Source: Monodelphis domestica (Eukaryota; Chordata; Mammalia; Didelphimorphia; Didelphidae). Taken from it: a stretch of DNA of 64,000 nt. Below, in pieces: positions 13,901-24,759 of this stretch. Below the pieces are notes generated by a model. It was not told the origin of the DNA, searched no databases, and saw only the letters and a list, made by a program, of their open reading frames with translations. Location: NCBI RefSeq assembly GCF_027887165.1, contig NC_077230.1, positions 33,431,351 to 33,495,350 of the forward strand, given 5' to 3'. Position 1 is the first letter of the stretch. Every line of letters begins with the position of its first letter. The translations under genes and the position numbers were made by a program.

Positions 13901-14234
13901 GAGCCAGGCACAGCTGTTCCCACAAGGTACTCCCTCCTGACTAGCTCCCTTGCCTGCCCAGAGATTCCAGCCACCTCTGGAGGCTTAGTACTGTAAGGTG
14001 GGTGTGGGATCTTAAGACCTTCCTTCTTCCTTCTCCTTAAACCCAAGTGTTCTAGAATTCAGGATTTTGGGGGCATACCTTTTTAGTTGAGTTCAGCAGG
14101 AGGGTTCTTTAGCTCTGTCCTGTTGTTAGATGTGGTTTTCAGTCCCTAGAAGCATTTTGTTTTTTTAATCAGTGAGGAAGGGTTTTCAGAGGTCTGAACT
14201 TTTGCTACCTCTATGCTACCATCTTGACTCTGCC
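10931..14234 (-). mobile_element. L1-type element with 5'UTR and ORF1 but no ORF2, inserted in ERV pol
   Basis: The minus-strand 5' end at 14234 starts GGCAGAGTCAAGATGG, a typical L1 5'UTR start. About 0.77 kb of 5'UTR follows, then ORF1 with its ATG at 12321-12319. The ORF1 coiled coil is readable at 11835-12050 and the RRM-like RDNLRIIGLPEDHE block at 11590-11838. The element then enters the post-ORF1 spacer and stops near 10931, with no ORF2, 3'UTR or A-tail. It splits the ERV reverse transcriptase cleanly between about 14245 and 10925. A solo LTR (12360-13494) interrupts its 5'UTR. The missing 3' half could be a later deletion, or this could be an ORF1-only (HAL1-like) element. Confidence 0.75.
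12360..13494 (-). mobile_element. solo LTR (copy A), gamma-like ERV family
   Basis: A 1135-bp TG...CA element flanked by AGTC at 12356-12359 and 13495-13498, a 4-bp target duplication typical of gamma-like elements. On the minus strand it has a CCAAT-type box (ATTGGT at about 12963-12969) and a TATA box (CTATATAAG near 12915), so it is oriented minus. It is homologous to 15248-16199 and 55184-56153. It lies about 35 bp upstream of the ORF1 start of the host L1. No internal retroviral sequence is attached, so it is a recombination product. Confidence 0.85.
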
Positions 14235-14249
14235 TCTAGATACCTTAAA

Positions 14250-15240
14250 AATGATAGTAATTAAGTCCTGCTGTAAATTTTGAGAGAATAAGATTGGGCT
14301 CTCTACAGGCTCCTGATGCAGTCAAGTCCATATTCACTGGAGACCTTTCCAGGTGAAAGCTAATGTTTCCCTAGAATTTATATGGTTAGGAATGGGAAAA
14401 AATATAGGTCTATGACTATTAGGTATATAACTTCATTTGGCATAAAGGAGATGATGGTTGCAGGATTTGGAACCACTGAATAACCTGGTATAATGTGAAT
14501 TAACTGCATGCAGATCTTGTACAAACTGATGAATAGGCTTCTCATTTGGGCCTGGCTTAGGCTTTTTTTCCTGGGGGACGTGGTGAATTATATTCAGATT
14601 TGTAGGAAATTATTATCCCTTGCTCAGTAAATAAATCAATTATTGGAGATATCCCTTCAATAGCTTCCTTTAAAGGTTCTGGGGAATGGAATGTGAGGGG
14701 CATTTGTCTTAATCTGAACAGGAATAGCTAACTTAATCAGGTCTATATTAGAAGAGGATGAGGCCCATGAAATTCAGGGGTATCTGCTGAAATTTCAAAG
14801 GAAAGGGATACTATCTTCTGACTGTCGGGAAGGAGGACTGAGAATAAAGCAACAATAATCCTCAGGTAATCATAGGGACAAAGAGCCACCTGGAGAACAT
14901 GATATTGTGGCCCTGAGTTTACATAAGAGATCTCTCTCTTATAGATTCATAGGGGAGTCAAGTATTTGGAAGAACAAGTATTCTACTGACTGTGGTTCCA
15001 TGGATATAAGTTGAGGAGAATAATATTTTGAGGCTTTCCTGACACTCCAGCCACATTTAAAGAACCAATGGAAGTACATTTAGCAACAGATTTTCTCACT
15101 AAGACTGATATGGAAGTCCTACTGTCCAGTAGACAATCATAATAAGTCCCTAACCTTAAGGGTCACATGATGATCTTTGCTAGGTAGAAGAGAACAAACT
15201 GGAACAATTGGCATCTGTAAGATTTAAATGAGTTGGTTGT
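14250..15240 (-). pseudogene. ERV protease and RT first half remnant
   Basis: On the minus strand, about 14960-15230 reads as a retroviral protease (VTLKVRD-like, then DCLLDS..SISVL, then VAGVSGKPQNI). About 14250-14760 is the N-terminal half of reverse transcriptase (PVQIKT, IIPGYSVVPNPAT, then the FSQ-QQDL block). It continues at 10930 beyond the L1 insertion. It is a broken fossil. Confidence 0.75.
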
Positions 15241-15247
15241 CATAAAC

Positions 15248-16199
15248 TGTGGCATTTTAAAAGAGTTAAAATGGTTGAGGTTGTAAACTGTAGTGAGTAA
15301 AATAGGGAAGATATAAATTTTAGTAGATATAAGAGTGGGTGAGTAAATTGTGACAGCAGAAAATATGTTTTCACTACAGTGTCTTGTTTTAAATAAAACA
15401 TAAGGTGGTCGCCAGGAAAATATTCTCAATTATGAATATACCCAAGTCAACTGGGTTTTATAGAGATTTTAATTAATACATATGAGGAATTAAAGAAAAG
15501 GAGAGAAAGAGAGAAAAAGGGGAATAATGAGAAAAGGATAAGCCAGCCCTGGCCAGTCCTGGCCAACCCAGGCCTAAGCCCTGGTCAACCCAGGCCTAAG
15601 CCCTAAGAGAAAAGATCAGTCAGTCCTTAATCACTCACCACAAGATTTGTCCAAGCAAGGATTCTAGTGACACCAGGCCAGCTCCATCTCAGCTGACTTC
15701 ACCAGCTCAATCCTCAATCTTAATGTTTCAGAATGTCCCCTGAGCTCCTATCTGAGCTCCTATTTAAAGGGCATTTTCTCCTATGTCACCTCCCCCAAGT
15801 CCTTACATCTACCAATCACAGTAGACGTTTTTCAAAGGACAGACTATTCTTAGTTTACACCTGAGTAGACTAATCTTTTGAATAATTCACACCTGAGTAG
15901 ACTAGAATCTCTGAGTAAGTTTTCATCTCTTTGCTCCTTGTAAGTTCACAAGTTGCTTGACCTTTATAGGTACTTAGCACCCTTTTTGTATTAGTCCTAA
16001 AATAGGCATGGCTTAAGTATGGGTTTAAGTACTTTTCATTGTTCAGAAAAGAGTTTACAACTTTATCTTCCCCTATGGCAGACTTAAGTAGGTGAGTTCT
16101 CACATTCCTGATCTAAGTAGAGTTCACTGCCCAAATGGGGAATAGTCTTAATCCAATCTTATGAAGTAGGGTCTGGGAATTTTTAAGGTTCACACATCA
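15248..16199 (-). mobile_element. solo LTR (copy B), same family as copy A
   Basis: It starts TGTGGCATTTTAAAAG and ends near CACATCA. It is flanked by AAAC at 15244-15247 and 16200-16203, a plausible 4-bp target duplication. Shared blocks with copy A include AAGGTGGTCGCCAGG, CCAGGCCAGCTCCATCTCAG and CTACCAATCAC-GTAGACG. It is inserted in the older ERV between the leader and the protease region. It is shorter than copy A at its 3' side. Confidence 0.8.
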
Positions 16200-16203
16200 A
16201 AAC

Positions 16204-16671
16204 ATCAGGTTCTGGAAAGGAGTCACTACCCTCAGACTTTAAAGTCCCTTCTCCTCCCTTATATCATCATAAATCATTATTCCTCTGGTTATTCCTTTGA
16301 ATCCCCACAATGACTAAAGTTCCCTTGAGGACCACAATGGCTTGCATCAAAAGAATTGTGGGCCTTGTTTTAGTCTCTATTATTATTCCAATTTTTGTTT
16401 CTAAACTCCAGATTCGTCCACCAACAAATTTATCACAATTCCTCCTTTAATTATTATGACCTGATCTGACCTGCCACAAAACTAACAATGTATTGACCCT
16501 GTTATTTGCTACTCAGGTCAGAGTCTTATTAACTTCTTTTAAAGGATCTATGAGTTCAACTTCAGATGTTAAAACAGGAACCAAGATAGATGTCTCTCTC
16601 ATCCTGTTTAATTTTTTCCAATTTATATAGAGAAAGCAAGAGAAAGAGTTCAGATTCCTATGTTGCCAAAT
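16204..16671 (-). other. ERV leader segment next to the 5' LTR
   Basis: This is the short remaining stretch between solo LTR B and the 5' LTR. Just inside the LTR the minus strand reads TTTGGCAACATAGG, which could be the old tRNA primer-binding region. No gag domain was recognised. Confidence 0.4.
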
Positions 16672-16871
16672 TGTTAGGATTAAAATTCTCTGTAGACTAT
16701 ATATAATTTATCATTATTTGTTACAAAAGCAAGTTGTAGAGAAAAAAGGCACATAATTACATGGCCAGTTGTGTGACACATCCGAGTTTCCTGCTCACTG
16801 CATCCTTTTTGCTAGAGGGGAGAGGGGTTGGAGAGGGGAAGAATTGGACAGGCAGGGGGAGAGGGGGAAAG

Positions 16872-16946
<75 letters not shown>

Positions 16947-17186
16947 GCTTCCTCAATCCCTAACTTATGAACCTGGTTACATCACTTTTTCTCCCTGGTT
17001 GGACAGACTTGACCTCAGTCTGACTCAGGCTAATCTTCTGGGCATTAGGAGTCATGTAGGACCATCTTCTGGGATGCCAGAGAGCCATGAAGTTTTTGTT
17101 TTCCATATTTTGCATGCAAACCCATTTAAAGGGCATGGGTGAAACAAATGGATTTTCAAAACTTTCCTTTTAGAAAGGAAAGAGGG
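16672..17186 (-). repeat. 5' LTR of the 4.9-17.2 kb ERV
   Basis: Partner of 4917-5347 with the same order of blocks. It carries a (GA)n run of about 65 bp at 16875-16940, where the 3' LTR has only a few GA units. The possible target duplication TTACT follows at 17187-17191. Confidence 0.75.
16875..16940. repeat. (GA)n microsatellite
   Basis: An uninterrupted GA dinucleotide run inside the 5' LTR. Open frames across it (Glu-Arg repeats) are artefacts. Confidence 0.97.
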
Positions 17187-17191
17187 TTACT

Positions 17192-17575
17192 ATTTATATT
17201 AAATTCACACAGGGTAATGTGCTTGGCCGGTGTAGGTTTGAACTTGAAAAAATCTCGAAGGCTATTTTTGAGAAGGAAAAAAAGATTCATCATCACAAAA
17301 GCTAGCAAACTAGTTCCTGGGAGGGTCTAGTACCTGGTGGGTGGATTGAGAGAGATTTTATTGAGTGCTAGTATACCTGGAACTCAGGTATATAGGGTAG
17401 TGGTTTCCTCAAAGACATAGAAAAACAGAAAAAAAATATTTATTGTTTCCCACTTCTACATGCTCAGAGCACATCCTGAGATGGCTGTCAGGCACAAAGG
17501 GAACGGGAAAAACAATATGCCTGCAGTTTTCCCCTTCTATGTACTTGGAGACAGCACAGGTTGTCAGGCATGAAG
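17192..17575. other. unassigned flank with a degenerate direct repeat
   Basis: No gene is seen. Two imperfect copies of a block of about 60-75 bp lie at about 17450-17510 and 17530-17583 (CTTCTA-TG, then CAGAG/GGAGACA, then TGTCAGGCA-AAGG-AAC), directly before the tandem array begins. Confidence 0.45.
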
Positions 17576-19078
17576 GAAACAGATGCTGTCAGTAAAGAGA
17601 AAGACATATTGGAAAGTATTAGTAAATGCTAACCAATACACAAATAAAACAATGCTGCTGAGAAATGTTGGATATTATAAGCAGCTTGGTTGAGCCCACA
17701 AATGAAAAAAAAATGGAAGCGAACCTTTTTAATAGTCTGAAATTCATTAAGATCTTTTTGGAATATGTGAGTGAACTCATCTCCCTACAAAATATATAAT
17801 GCAAGAGAGGAACTACAAAATGAGACGTGGAAACAGTGGAAGAATGACTTATTGGTGTCACTGTATCATTCAATCCACTGATTAAAGAGTGGAAGTAAAT
17901 CTTGTTATAGAGTGCTGGGTTCCTTATTCAATCCACAAATGGAACAATCAAAAAAGAGATATTGAAAACTGAAGGCATTTTTGAAAATGAAACAATTAAA
18001 AGGAGAAATTAAAAAAAAAGATAATTGAAAAGAGAACTAGAGAACTCTTTTATCTCTTCTAAAAAAACAATGTTTGGAGACAGCAAATTGAGACATGTAT
18101 TGAAAGCACTGGGACTTCTATCACTGTAAGAATGAAATAAAAACAATAGAGGTTAGAGATTTGAAAGAGACTATAAATGATATCACTCAGATGAAATAAT
18201 GGAAGAGAATATTAGAATCCAAACCACAAATAAGGGAAAAGAATATATATATATGTATATATATGTATATATATATATATGTTTGTGTGTGTGTGTTCAA
18301 GAGACCTTTTGCAAACCACTAATGATAAGAAGTGGAAGATATAGGCTTAGAGAAATGAAACACTGGAAGTGAAACTTATCAAAGAATGTCAGTTATTTTG
18401 TACAACTCCAAAATGAAATAATTTTAGGTACAGAAACTTGTTCTGGAGTACCAATAAATTATTTGAATTCACAAATGAAACAATGCCAGGCTAGAGACTT
18501 GTTATCAGTGACTTAATTCAACCCAAATGAAACAAAGGAAGAGAGGGACTTGGTAGAGACTGGACCCATTAAACCTCTATCCATGGAAGAAATATTTGTT
18601 TGAAGCCATAACTTCTTTAGCTCATCCCACTAATGAAACAAAGGAAACAGGACTTTTGAAAAGAGATCAGTGACTTATTCCAACTACTAAAGAAACAATG
18701 AAACTGAGAAACCTGCTCAAGAGTACAAAAAGCTTGTCAACCCACACCAAAAACAATGAAGGAAATTCTTAGTCAAGAGTAACAAGATTCTTGAGATTAT
18801 TATTCTAGTAAAATAATAGAAGAGAGATTAGAAATTTTATTCTTATTTAGGTCACTTGAAATAATGAAAGAAACATTAGACCGTCATTTTAATTTCATTT
18901 TACTCCCAAATGAAAAAATGGAGAGAGAGAATTATTGGAGACTTTGATTTACTTTATATAGGCAAGGATGGAATGATGAAAATGAAAGATCTTTTAGAGA
19001 CTTTTCCAGAGACATTCATCAACCCATTAATAAAATAATGGAAGAAAGGCATTTGTTAGAGAGTTGCAGTGATATGTT
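17576..19078. repeat. decayed tandem array, units of about 57-61 bp
   Basis: Many diverged copies of one unit follow each other head to tail. Each starts near AAATGAAACAATGGAAGAGA, continues GACTTGTTAGAGACTG and ends in a TGACTTATTCAACCCA-like tail. Clear unit starts can be seen at about 17639, 17699, 18471, 18523, 18630, 18687, 18748 and 18910. Most units are 50-61 bp with small indels. No unit stays open in a consistent frame, so I treat it as noncoding satellite-like DNA. The array continues after the L1 at 20655 and again near 22290. Confidence 0.75.
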
Positions 19079-19094
19079 AGAAATCAAACATCAA

Positions 19095-20638
19095 GACTTG
19101 CAGTCCCAGATCTCAAACTATACTATAAAGCAGTGGTCATCAAAACAATTTGGTACTGGCTAAGAGACAGAAAGGAGGATCAGTGGAATAGACTTGGTGT
19201 AAATGATCTCAGCAAGACAGTTTATGACAAACCCAAAGACCCCAGCTTTTGGAACAAAAATCCACTAGTTGATAAAAACTGCTGGGAAAATTGGAAGACA
19301 GTGTGGGAGAGATTGGGTTTGGATCAACACCTCATACCCTACACCAAGATAAATTCAGAATGGGTGAATGGCTTGAACATAAAGAAGGAAACTATAAATA
19401 AATTAGGTGAACACAGAATAGTATACATGTCAGACCTGTGGGAAGGGAAAGATTTTAAAACCAAGCAAGACTTAGAAAGAGTCAGAAAATGTAAAATAAA
19501 TAATTTTGACTACATCAAATTAAAAAGCTTTTGTACAAACAAAACCAATATAACTAAAATCAGAAGGAAAGTAACAAATTGGGAAGCAATCTTCATAAAA
19601 GCCTCTGACAAAGGTTTAATTACTCAAATTGACAAAGAACTAAATCAATTGTACAAAAAATCAAGCCATTCTCCAATTGATAAATGGGCAAGGGACATGA
19701 ACAGGCAGTTCTCATTCAAAGAAATCAAAACTATTAATAAGCACATGAAAAAGTGCTCTACATCTCTTATAATCAGAGAGATGCAAATCAAAACAACTCT
19801 GAGGTATCACCTCACACCTAGCAGATTGGCTAACATGATAGCAAAGGAAAGTAATGAATGCTGGAGGGGATGTGTCAAAGTAGGGACATTAATTCATTGC
19901 TGGTGGAGTTGTGAACTGATCCAACCATTCTGGAGGGCAATTTGGAACTATGCCCAAAGGGCGATAAAAGACTGTCTGCCCTTTGATCCAGCCATAGCAC
20001 TGCTGGGTTTGTACCTCAAAGAGATAATAAGGAAAAAGACTTGTACAAGAATATTCATAGCTGCACTCTTTGAGGTGGCCAAAAATTGGAAAATGAGGGG
20101 ATGCCCTTCAATTGGAGAATGGCTGAACAAATTGTGGTATATGTTGGTGATGGAATACTACTGGGCTAAAAGGAATAATAAAGTGGAGGAATTCCATGGA
20201 GACTGGAACAACCTCCAGGAAGTGATGCAGAGCGAAAGGAGCAGAACCAGGAAAACATTGTACACAGAGACTGATACACTGTGGTACAATCGAACGTAAT
20301 GGACTTCTCCATTAGTGTCAATGCAATGTCCCTGAACAATCTGCAGGGATCTAGGAGAAAAAACACTGTCCACAAGCAGAGGACAAACTGTGGGAGTAAA
20401 AACACCGAGGAAAAGCAACTGCTTGACTACAGGGGTTGAGGAGATATGACTGAGGAGAGACTCTAAATGAACACTCCAATGCAAATACCAACAACATGGA
20501 AATGGGTTCAAATCAAGGACACATGTGATACCTAGTGGAATCACGCATCGGCTATGGGGTGGGGGGGAGGAAAAGAAAATGATATTTATTTCCAATGATA
20601 ATGTTTGAAAATGATCAAGTAAAATAATGTTTAAAAAA
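19095..20638 (+). mobile_element. young 5'-truncated L1 insertion inside the tandem array
   Basis: This is the C-terminal half of ORF2 plus 3'UTR and a short A-tail. It starts abruptly at the codons for LAVPDLKLYYKA and stays open from 19133 to 20299 (388 codons), including CWRGCVKVGTLIHCWW. A perfect 16-bp target-site duplication (AGAAATCAAACATCAA) lies at 19079-19094 and 20639-20654. The intact duplication and open frame mark it as one of the youngest insertions in the window. It lacks the endonuclease and reverse transcriptase, so it was dead on arrival. Confidence 0.95.
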
Positions 20639-20654
20639 AGAAATCAAACATCAA

Positions 20655-20990
20655 AAAAGTAGAATTGACGGTCTTGTTTTAGATTGACATTGACTATGTT
20701 TTTGACTATAAATTCAATCAAAAGACAGAGACTTATCAGAGACTGGAAGTAATTTTGTTCAACCCACAAATGGAACAATAGAGCTTATAGATTTTCTATC
20801 CAACCTCAAACTCAAACAATGAAGGAGTTGACACCTTAGCATCTTGGAATGACCTCCCAAAATGCAAGTCAAACAATCTTAAACAGAGACTTGATTTAGA
20901 GTGTGTAAGCATTCACAAATGGAAAAATCACAGAGCGCATTTTAAAAGAAAATGAATGAACTTGTACAATCCACAAAGAAACAGTGGATT
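20655..20990. repeat. tandem array, continuation after L1
   Basis: The same unit resumes after the duplication (CAACCCACAAATGGAACAAT at about 20760, then CAGAGACTTGATTTAGAG, then CAATCCACAAAGAAACAGTG). This shows that the L1 landed within the array. Confidence 0.65.
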
Positions 20991-21489
20991 ATGTACAGAT
21001 GGTCCCTCCCCCTGACAATTTCATCAAATAACATTGGTTTTATCAGTGTTATCTGCATATCAAGTTTGGTAATTACACACAGGGATGGTGATGCTATAAA
21101 GCTATGTGATAATAAAATTTAACTTATATTTTCAAATAGCAATGACAGGTTATTCTAGAATAAGATAATAGTTCTTCAAATAGTCATAAAAAACAAAAAT
21201 TTGCCTGATTATTATGAAAACTATCCCATCAGGTCTTCATTCATCTGAGGTAATTTTTCAATAACATATTCCATGTATTTCAATTTCTCATGTAATTGAA
21301 GCTTATTACCTGTAGAAACAGCAAAACATTAAATATTTTTTAGTTATTTTAACCATCAGTTAAATTTCTCTGAACTTTTATAATCCTCTCTCTTTTCTTA
21401 AAATTTTTAATGTGAATTAAATAAATAACAGATAAAATGATTATTTCCATGTAAATAAGGTAATGGAAGAAGATTGTACATGAAACTCT
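20991..21489. other. unassigned AT-rich DNA
   Basis: I see no gene and no clear array units here. It may be part of the old L1 that follows. Confidence 0.35.
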
Positions 21490-22280
21490 GAATCTATTAT
21501 GCAGAACATGCTTTTCTTTCAAGTATATATTATATTCAACAAGTCACTTTCAAAGCTGTCCTATTTGTCAATAATTCTTTCTGGCCTTCCATCTGTTCTT
21601 TTTTTGTGTGCATTTAAAATATCTTCAATAAACCTTTCTTTTCTATTCCTTTTATTTTTGGCAAGAGGCAATCCTATCTCTATCCTACCCTTTTCCAATC
21701 TCCACTCAACTCAATTTAAAAAATTTGAAAGAAATATACTAAATGAATCTAAACAAATTCCCACATTGCCTATATCCAAAAATGTATGTTTCGTTCTGAA
21801 TCTTGAGTCCATCCCTCTGTCAGGAAGTGAATAGCATGCATCATTCCTGGTACTCTGAAATCCTAATTGCTATTGAATTGATCAGATTTCTTAAGTCTTT
21901 CAAAGTTGTTGTCCTTTATAATGTAATAGTTGTACAAATTCTTCTGCTATTTCTACTCATTTCAGTCTGCATCAGTGGAAATTCTACACAGGTTTCTCTG
22001 AAACTTTACCTTTTAGCATTTCTAATGGAGAAATAATATTTCATTACACCCATGTAAAATGCAATTTGTTCAATTAATTCCCCAGTTGAAGACAACCCCT
22101 TGTGATCTAGTTCTTTACCACTTCAAAAAAGATCTCTCTAAATATTTTTGTATACATGGGCCATAGTCCCCTTCCTTTGAGCTCTTTTGAGAAAGTAGTA
22201 TTTTTGAGTCAAAGAATATGTACAACTCAATAAATGGAAGCCTAGCACCAAATTGTTTTCAACAATGGCTGAACCAAACT
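21490..22280 (-). mobile_element. old L1 fragment (ORF2 3' part)
   Basis: The minus strand matches the decayed ORF2 C-terminal region of the window's L1s. On the plus strand it shows CTGCATCAGTGGAAATTC, GGTTTCTCTGAAACT, CAATTTGTTCAATTAATTCC and AAATATTTTTGTATACATGG, in the order seen in the 3' parts of other minus-strand L1 copies. It is heavily diverged and has no open frame. Confidence 0.6.
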
Positions 22281-22289
22281 CTTAAAGAC

Positions 22290-22570
22290 TTTTAGTGCCT
22301 TTTTTGTGACCCTTAAATGAATGAATTAAGCAGAGAGACTTTTTTGAGAATGTCAGTGAATTCTTTCATTCCAGTATTCAAGCAATTGAAGAGAGAATTG
22401 CCTGAGAGTATCTTTGACCTTTTCTAAGACTTGAATGAAACAATGGAAAACACTTTTTAGAAACAAAAATGGAGGAAATTGGAAGAGAAGTACTTGTTGG
22501 AGGTTTTGAATGATCTATGGGCCCTGTCCCACCAACAAATCAATCACTGAAAAAGAGAGATATTCAATAA
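22290..22570. repeat. tandem array, last recognisable units
   Basis: Units of the 17.6-21.0 kb array recur beyond the old L1 (GAATGAAACAATGGAAAACA at about 22432, then GGAAGAGAAGTACTTGTTGG, then CCCACCAACAAATCAATCAC). The original array therefore spanned this whole interval. Confidence 0.6.
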
Positions 22571-23190
22571 ATAAAGTATTATAGGAAACATATATGTTTG
22601 TACATTTATATATAAACATGTATATCTGTGTTGTATGTTATTTCAGTGTTACCTAGAAGTTCTAATTTCTTTCATTTTTCTGTCTAGTTGTTGCTCAAAA
22701 AGATATTAGATAACAATATATATGAAAGACATTCTGCATTTTTCTGAAGCAATGTAAGATTAGATATATAGTTTGAATTTTAATTGAAGTGCGGAATTTG
22801 AGGATGGAGGTGAGCATGAGAAATTTTTAAGCTGAAAAGGTAGCATAGGAAAGGATAAACTACTAGATTTCTCTATCTTCTTAATGCAATTTTTCTACTA
22901 CCTCTAACTCCTTTTTCCTAAACTAACCTAAATTCTTCTTGCTCCTTGTGGTTTTCCTTATAAAGCTCTTATAATATGAAAAGAACTATGTCAGAGATAC
23001 AAATAGAAAATCAAAGTGTTCTCATGCTGTCAGGAAGTTTACATATTAGTCAGGGAGACAATACATATAAGAAGTTTTAGCAACAAAGCTGAAGGGAAAG
23101 GCCCAGTGAAAAAGTAGATTGGATTTCTTTTTTAGTGTCATTCCTTTTGGAAACTATATTTCTGATGTTTGACCATTTGACAGTATCAAG
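22571..23190. other. unassigned DNA
   Basis: No gene is seen. A short stretch near 22980-23070 resembles the start of the old repeat family at 24760 and 52800. Confidence 0.35.
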
Positions 23191-23194
23191 TATT

Positions 23195-23400
23195 TTTGGA
23201 TCAAGAATGGATAAGGCACTGGAATCAGGAGAACATAGGTTCAAATCTCATATGAGACATTTACTAGTTGTGGGACTCTGGGATAATCACCTACCCTTTC
23301 TGGGCTTCATCTTGTTCATTGGCAAAGTGAAGGGGTGTTGAACTTGATTGACTCAACAATCCCTTTTATCTCTCAATATATGATTTATGAATTCTCTTGT
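23195..23400 (+). mobile_element. MIR-class SINE, old
   Basis: A diverged MIR-like copy: a tRNA-like head, GGTTCAAATCTCATATGAGA, the core-like TAGTTGTGGGACTCTGGG, then CTTCATCTTGTTCATTGGCA. Confidence 0.65.
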
Positions 23401-24759
23401 CATGATTTTCAGATATAGAAAAATATTCTGCAGCTCTGGTTGAGGGAGCTGGTCAGGTAGAATCTCCATAGTTGCTTCTCTGGATGCCTGGGCTTGGGGG
23501 AGGAGTGGGCCTGGAAGTAGTGTTTAAGATCTGATGACTGCTGTTATTCCTGGAACCCATAGGCTACCCTGCCTAGCAGTTAGTGTAGGTGGTCAAAGGG
23601 ATAGCAAGTCCCTGCTCCACAAGGTTTGTAACCCTTAATTGCTATTGTGGACTGAGGGGACTGCTATTCCTGGCATTCTTGGACAAAGAGTCTTGAATTA
23701 TTTATATCTTGGTGTCCAAGTAATGGTGATATAATCTGTTTGACAAATGTTCTCTCTCATCTCACCCTCATAATATCCTGCTGCTTTCTTCACTGTGCTG
23801 CCTTGCCTGACTGAGAAGTGGTGGCTGGTTGGCAGTTGAAAACTGGGGTTGTGAAAATAGCTGGCCCTTCTCCACATCTTCCCTGTTCTTGCTCAGAATA
23901 GTGACTGTAAGATCAGGGGTCTGGAGATTACTGTGATTCCAGGGATTCTGTTCACGGGTGGCAGTTAGTTGACAGTTGATGTCTGTGGAAGAGAGGTTGG
24001 TAGATCTTTTAGTCACCAGGTTTGGATACACTTTCAAATGTAAACTGATGCTTTGTATTGAGAAAATGTCACTTGTGAATTCAAAGATACTATGTAATTT
24101 GAAATGGTAGTTCTCAATGTAGCATCCTTCCAAATGATTTTCATCAAATTAACTCTTGTTTTAGATGGCTAATATTCTAATCAAAATTCTTATTTGGGGA
24201 GGTTCTGGCTTCTCTTCCTTCTCAGGTCTACTTCTGAGGCTTGGATCTCTGGTTCTCTACAGTGTGTCCTTCATAGAACAGATCTCACTAGAAAAGGCAT
24301 AAAGAACTAAGACAATAGAGAAATCTGAGGCAAAGCTGTCTGTGGACTGATCTGGGATCCTGGGGGCCAGTGATTTATGACCTAATATCTCAAGGCTTAA
24401 TGGAGCTGTTCAACCCAGTTCTTCCTAGGTTACTTTCTTAAGAGCTCTTTTTTTTTTTTCCTGTTATGGAAAAGAGGTGATATAATTCCAAACCACTCCT
24501 ATATGTGGAAAAATATAGAATGTTTTCTCATTTTGAAGGAAATGTCTTTTCTCTTAGAAGATCAGAGCTTTGTTAGCATTCTTTTTTTTCTGTATCACAA
24601 GGCTTAAGCCCCAGAAATACTTCAGCAACGTTTTAGGCCAAGTGGAATTCCTGCACCCCTTGGAAGAAAAGTAAAAGGGATCCTAAAATGTCTTCTCTCA
24701 TTTCTGGTTTTGTTCATGACTTTAATTAGATTTCTGTAGCAGGTAGCTGTTAATTCAAT
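23401..24759. other. unassigned DNA
   Basis: No supported gene. A 121-codon minus-strand frame at 23768-24133 has no recognisable domain and no splice or promoter support. The segment is moderately complex and could hold an unrecognised old repeat. Confidence 0.35.

Larger units (their letters stand above)
4917..17186 (-). mobile_element. class I (gamma-like) endogenous retrovirus, nested, fossil
   Basis: This is an old provirus on the minus strand, about 12.3 kb including later insertions. Related terminal repeats lie at 4917-5347 (3' LTR) and 16672-17186 (5' LTR); the flanks share TTACT (4916-4920 and 17187-17191), a possible 5-bp target duplication. Read on the minus strand the order is 5' LTR, leader, protease, reverse transcriptase, RNase H, integrase, envelope, 3' LTR. 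No clear gag was recognised. A purine-rich tract abuts the 3' LTR at about 5350-5360. Later insertions are an L1 (10931-14234, itself carrying a solo LTR), a solo LTR (15248-16199) and a SINE (5496-5707). It is broken many times and its two LTRs are visibly diverged, so it is old. The gamma-like call rests on the pol and envelope transmembrane blocks. Confidence 0.85.

Noticed and set aside
13458-13925. A 155-codon minus-strand frame
   Set aside because: It lies in an L1 5'UTR and runs into a solo LTR, so it is a chance opening in GC-rich repeat DNA.
12360-16199. Solo LTRs A and B as the two LTRs of one provirus
   Set aside because: They have the same orientation, but A is inserted in an L1 and B in the older ERV. 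Each has its own 4-bp duplication, and the DNA between them belongs to those older elements.
16761-17142. Open frames of Glu-Arg repeats
   Set aside because: They are translations of the (GA)n run in an LTR and show no other coding evidence.
17619-17873. An 84-codon minus-strand frame in the tandem array
   Set aside because: It spans only the first few units and does not recur in the others, so it gives no support for coding repeats.
23768-24133. A 121-codon minus-strand frame
   Set aside because: No recognisable domain, no splice or promoter support, and a length possible by chance in this composition.
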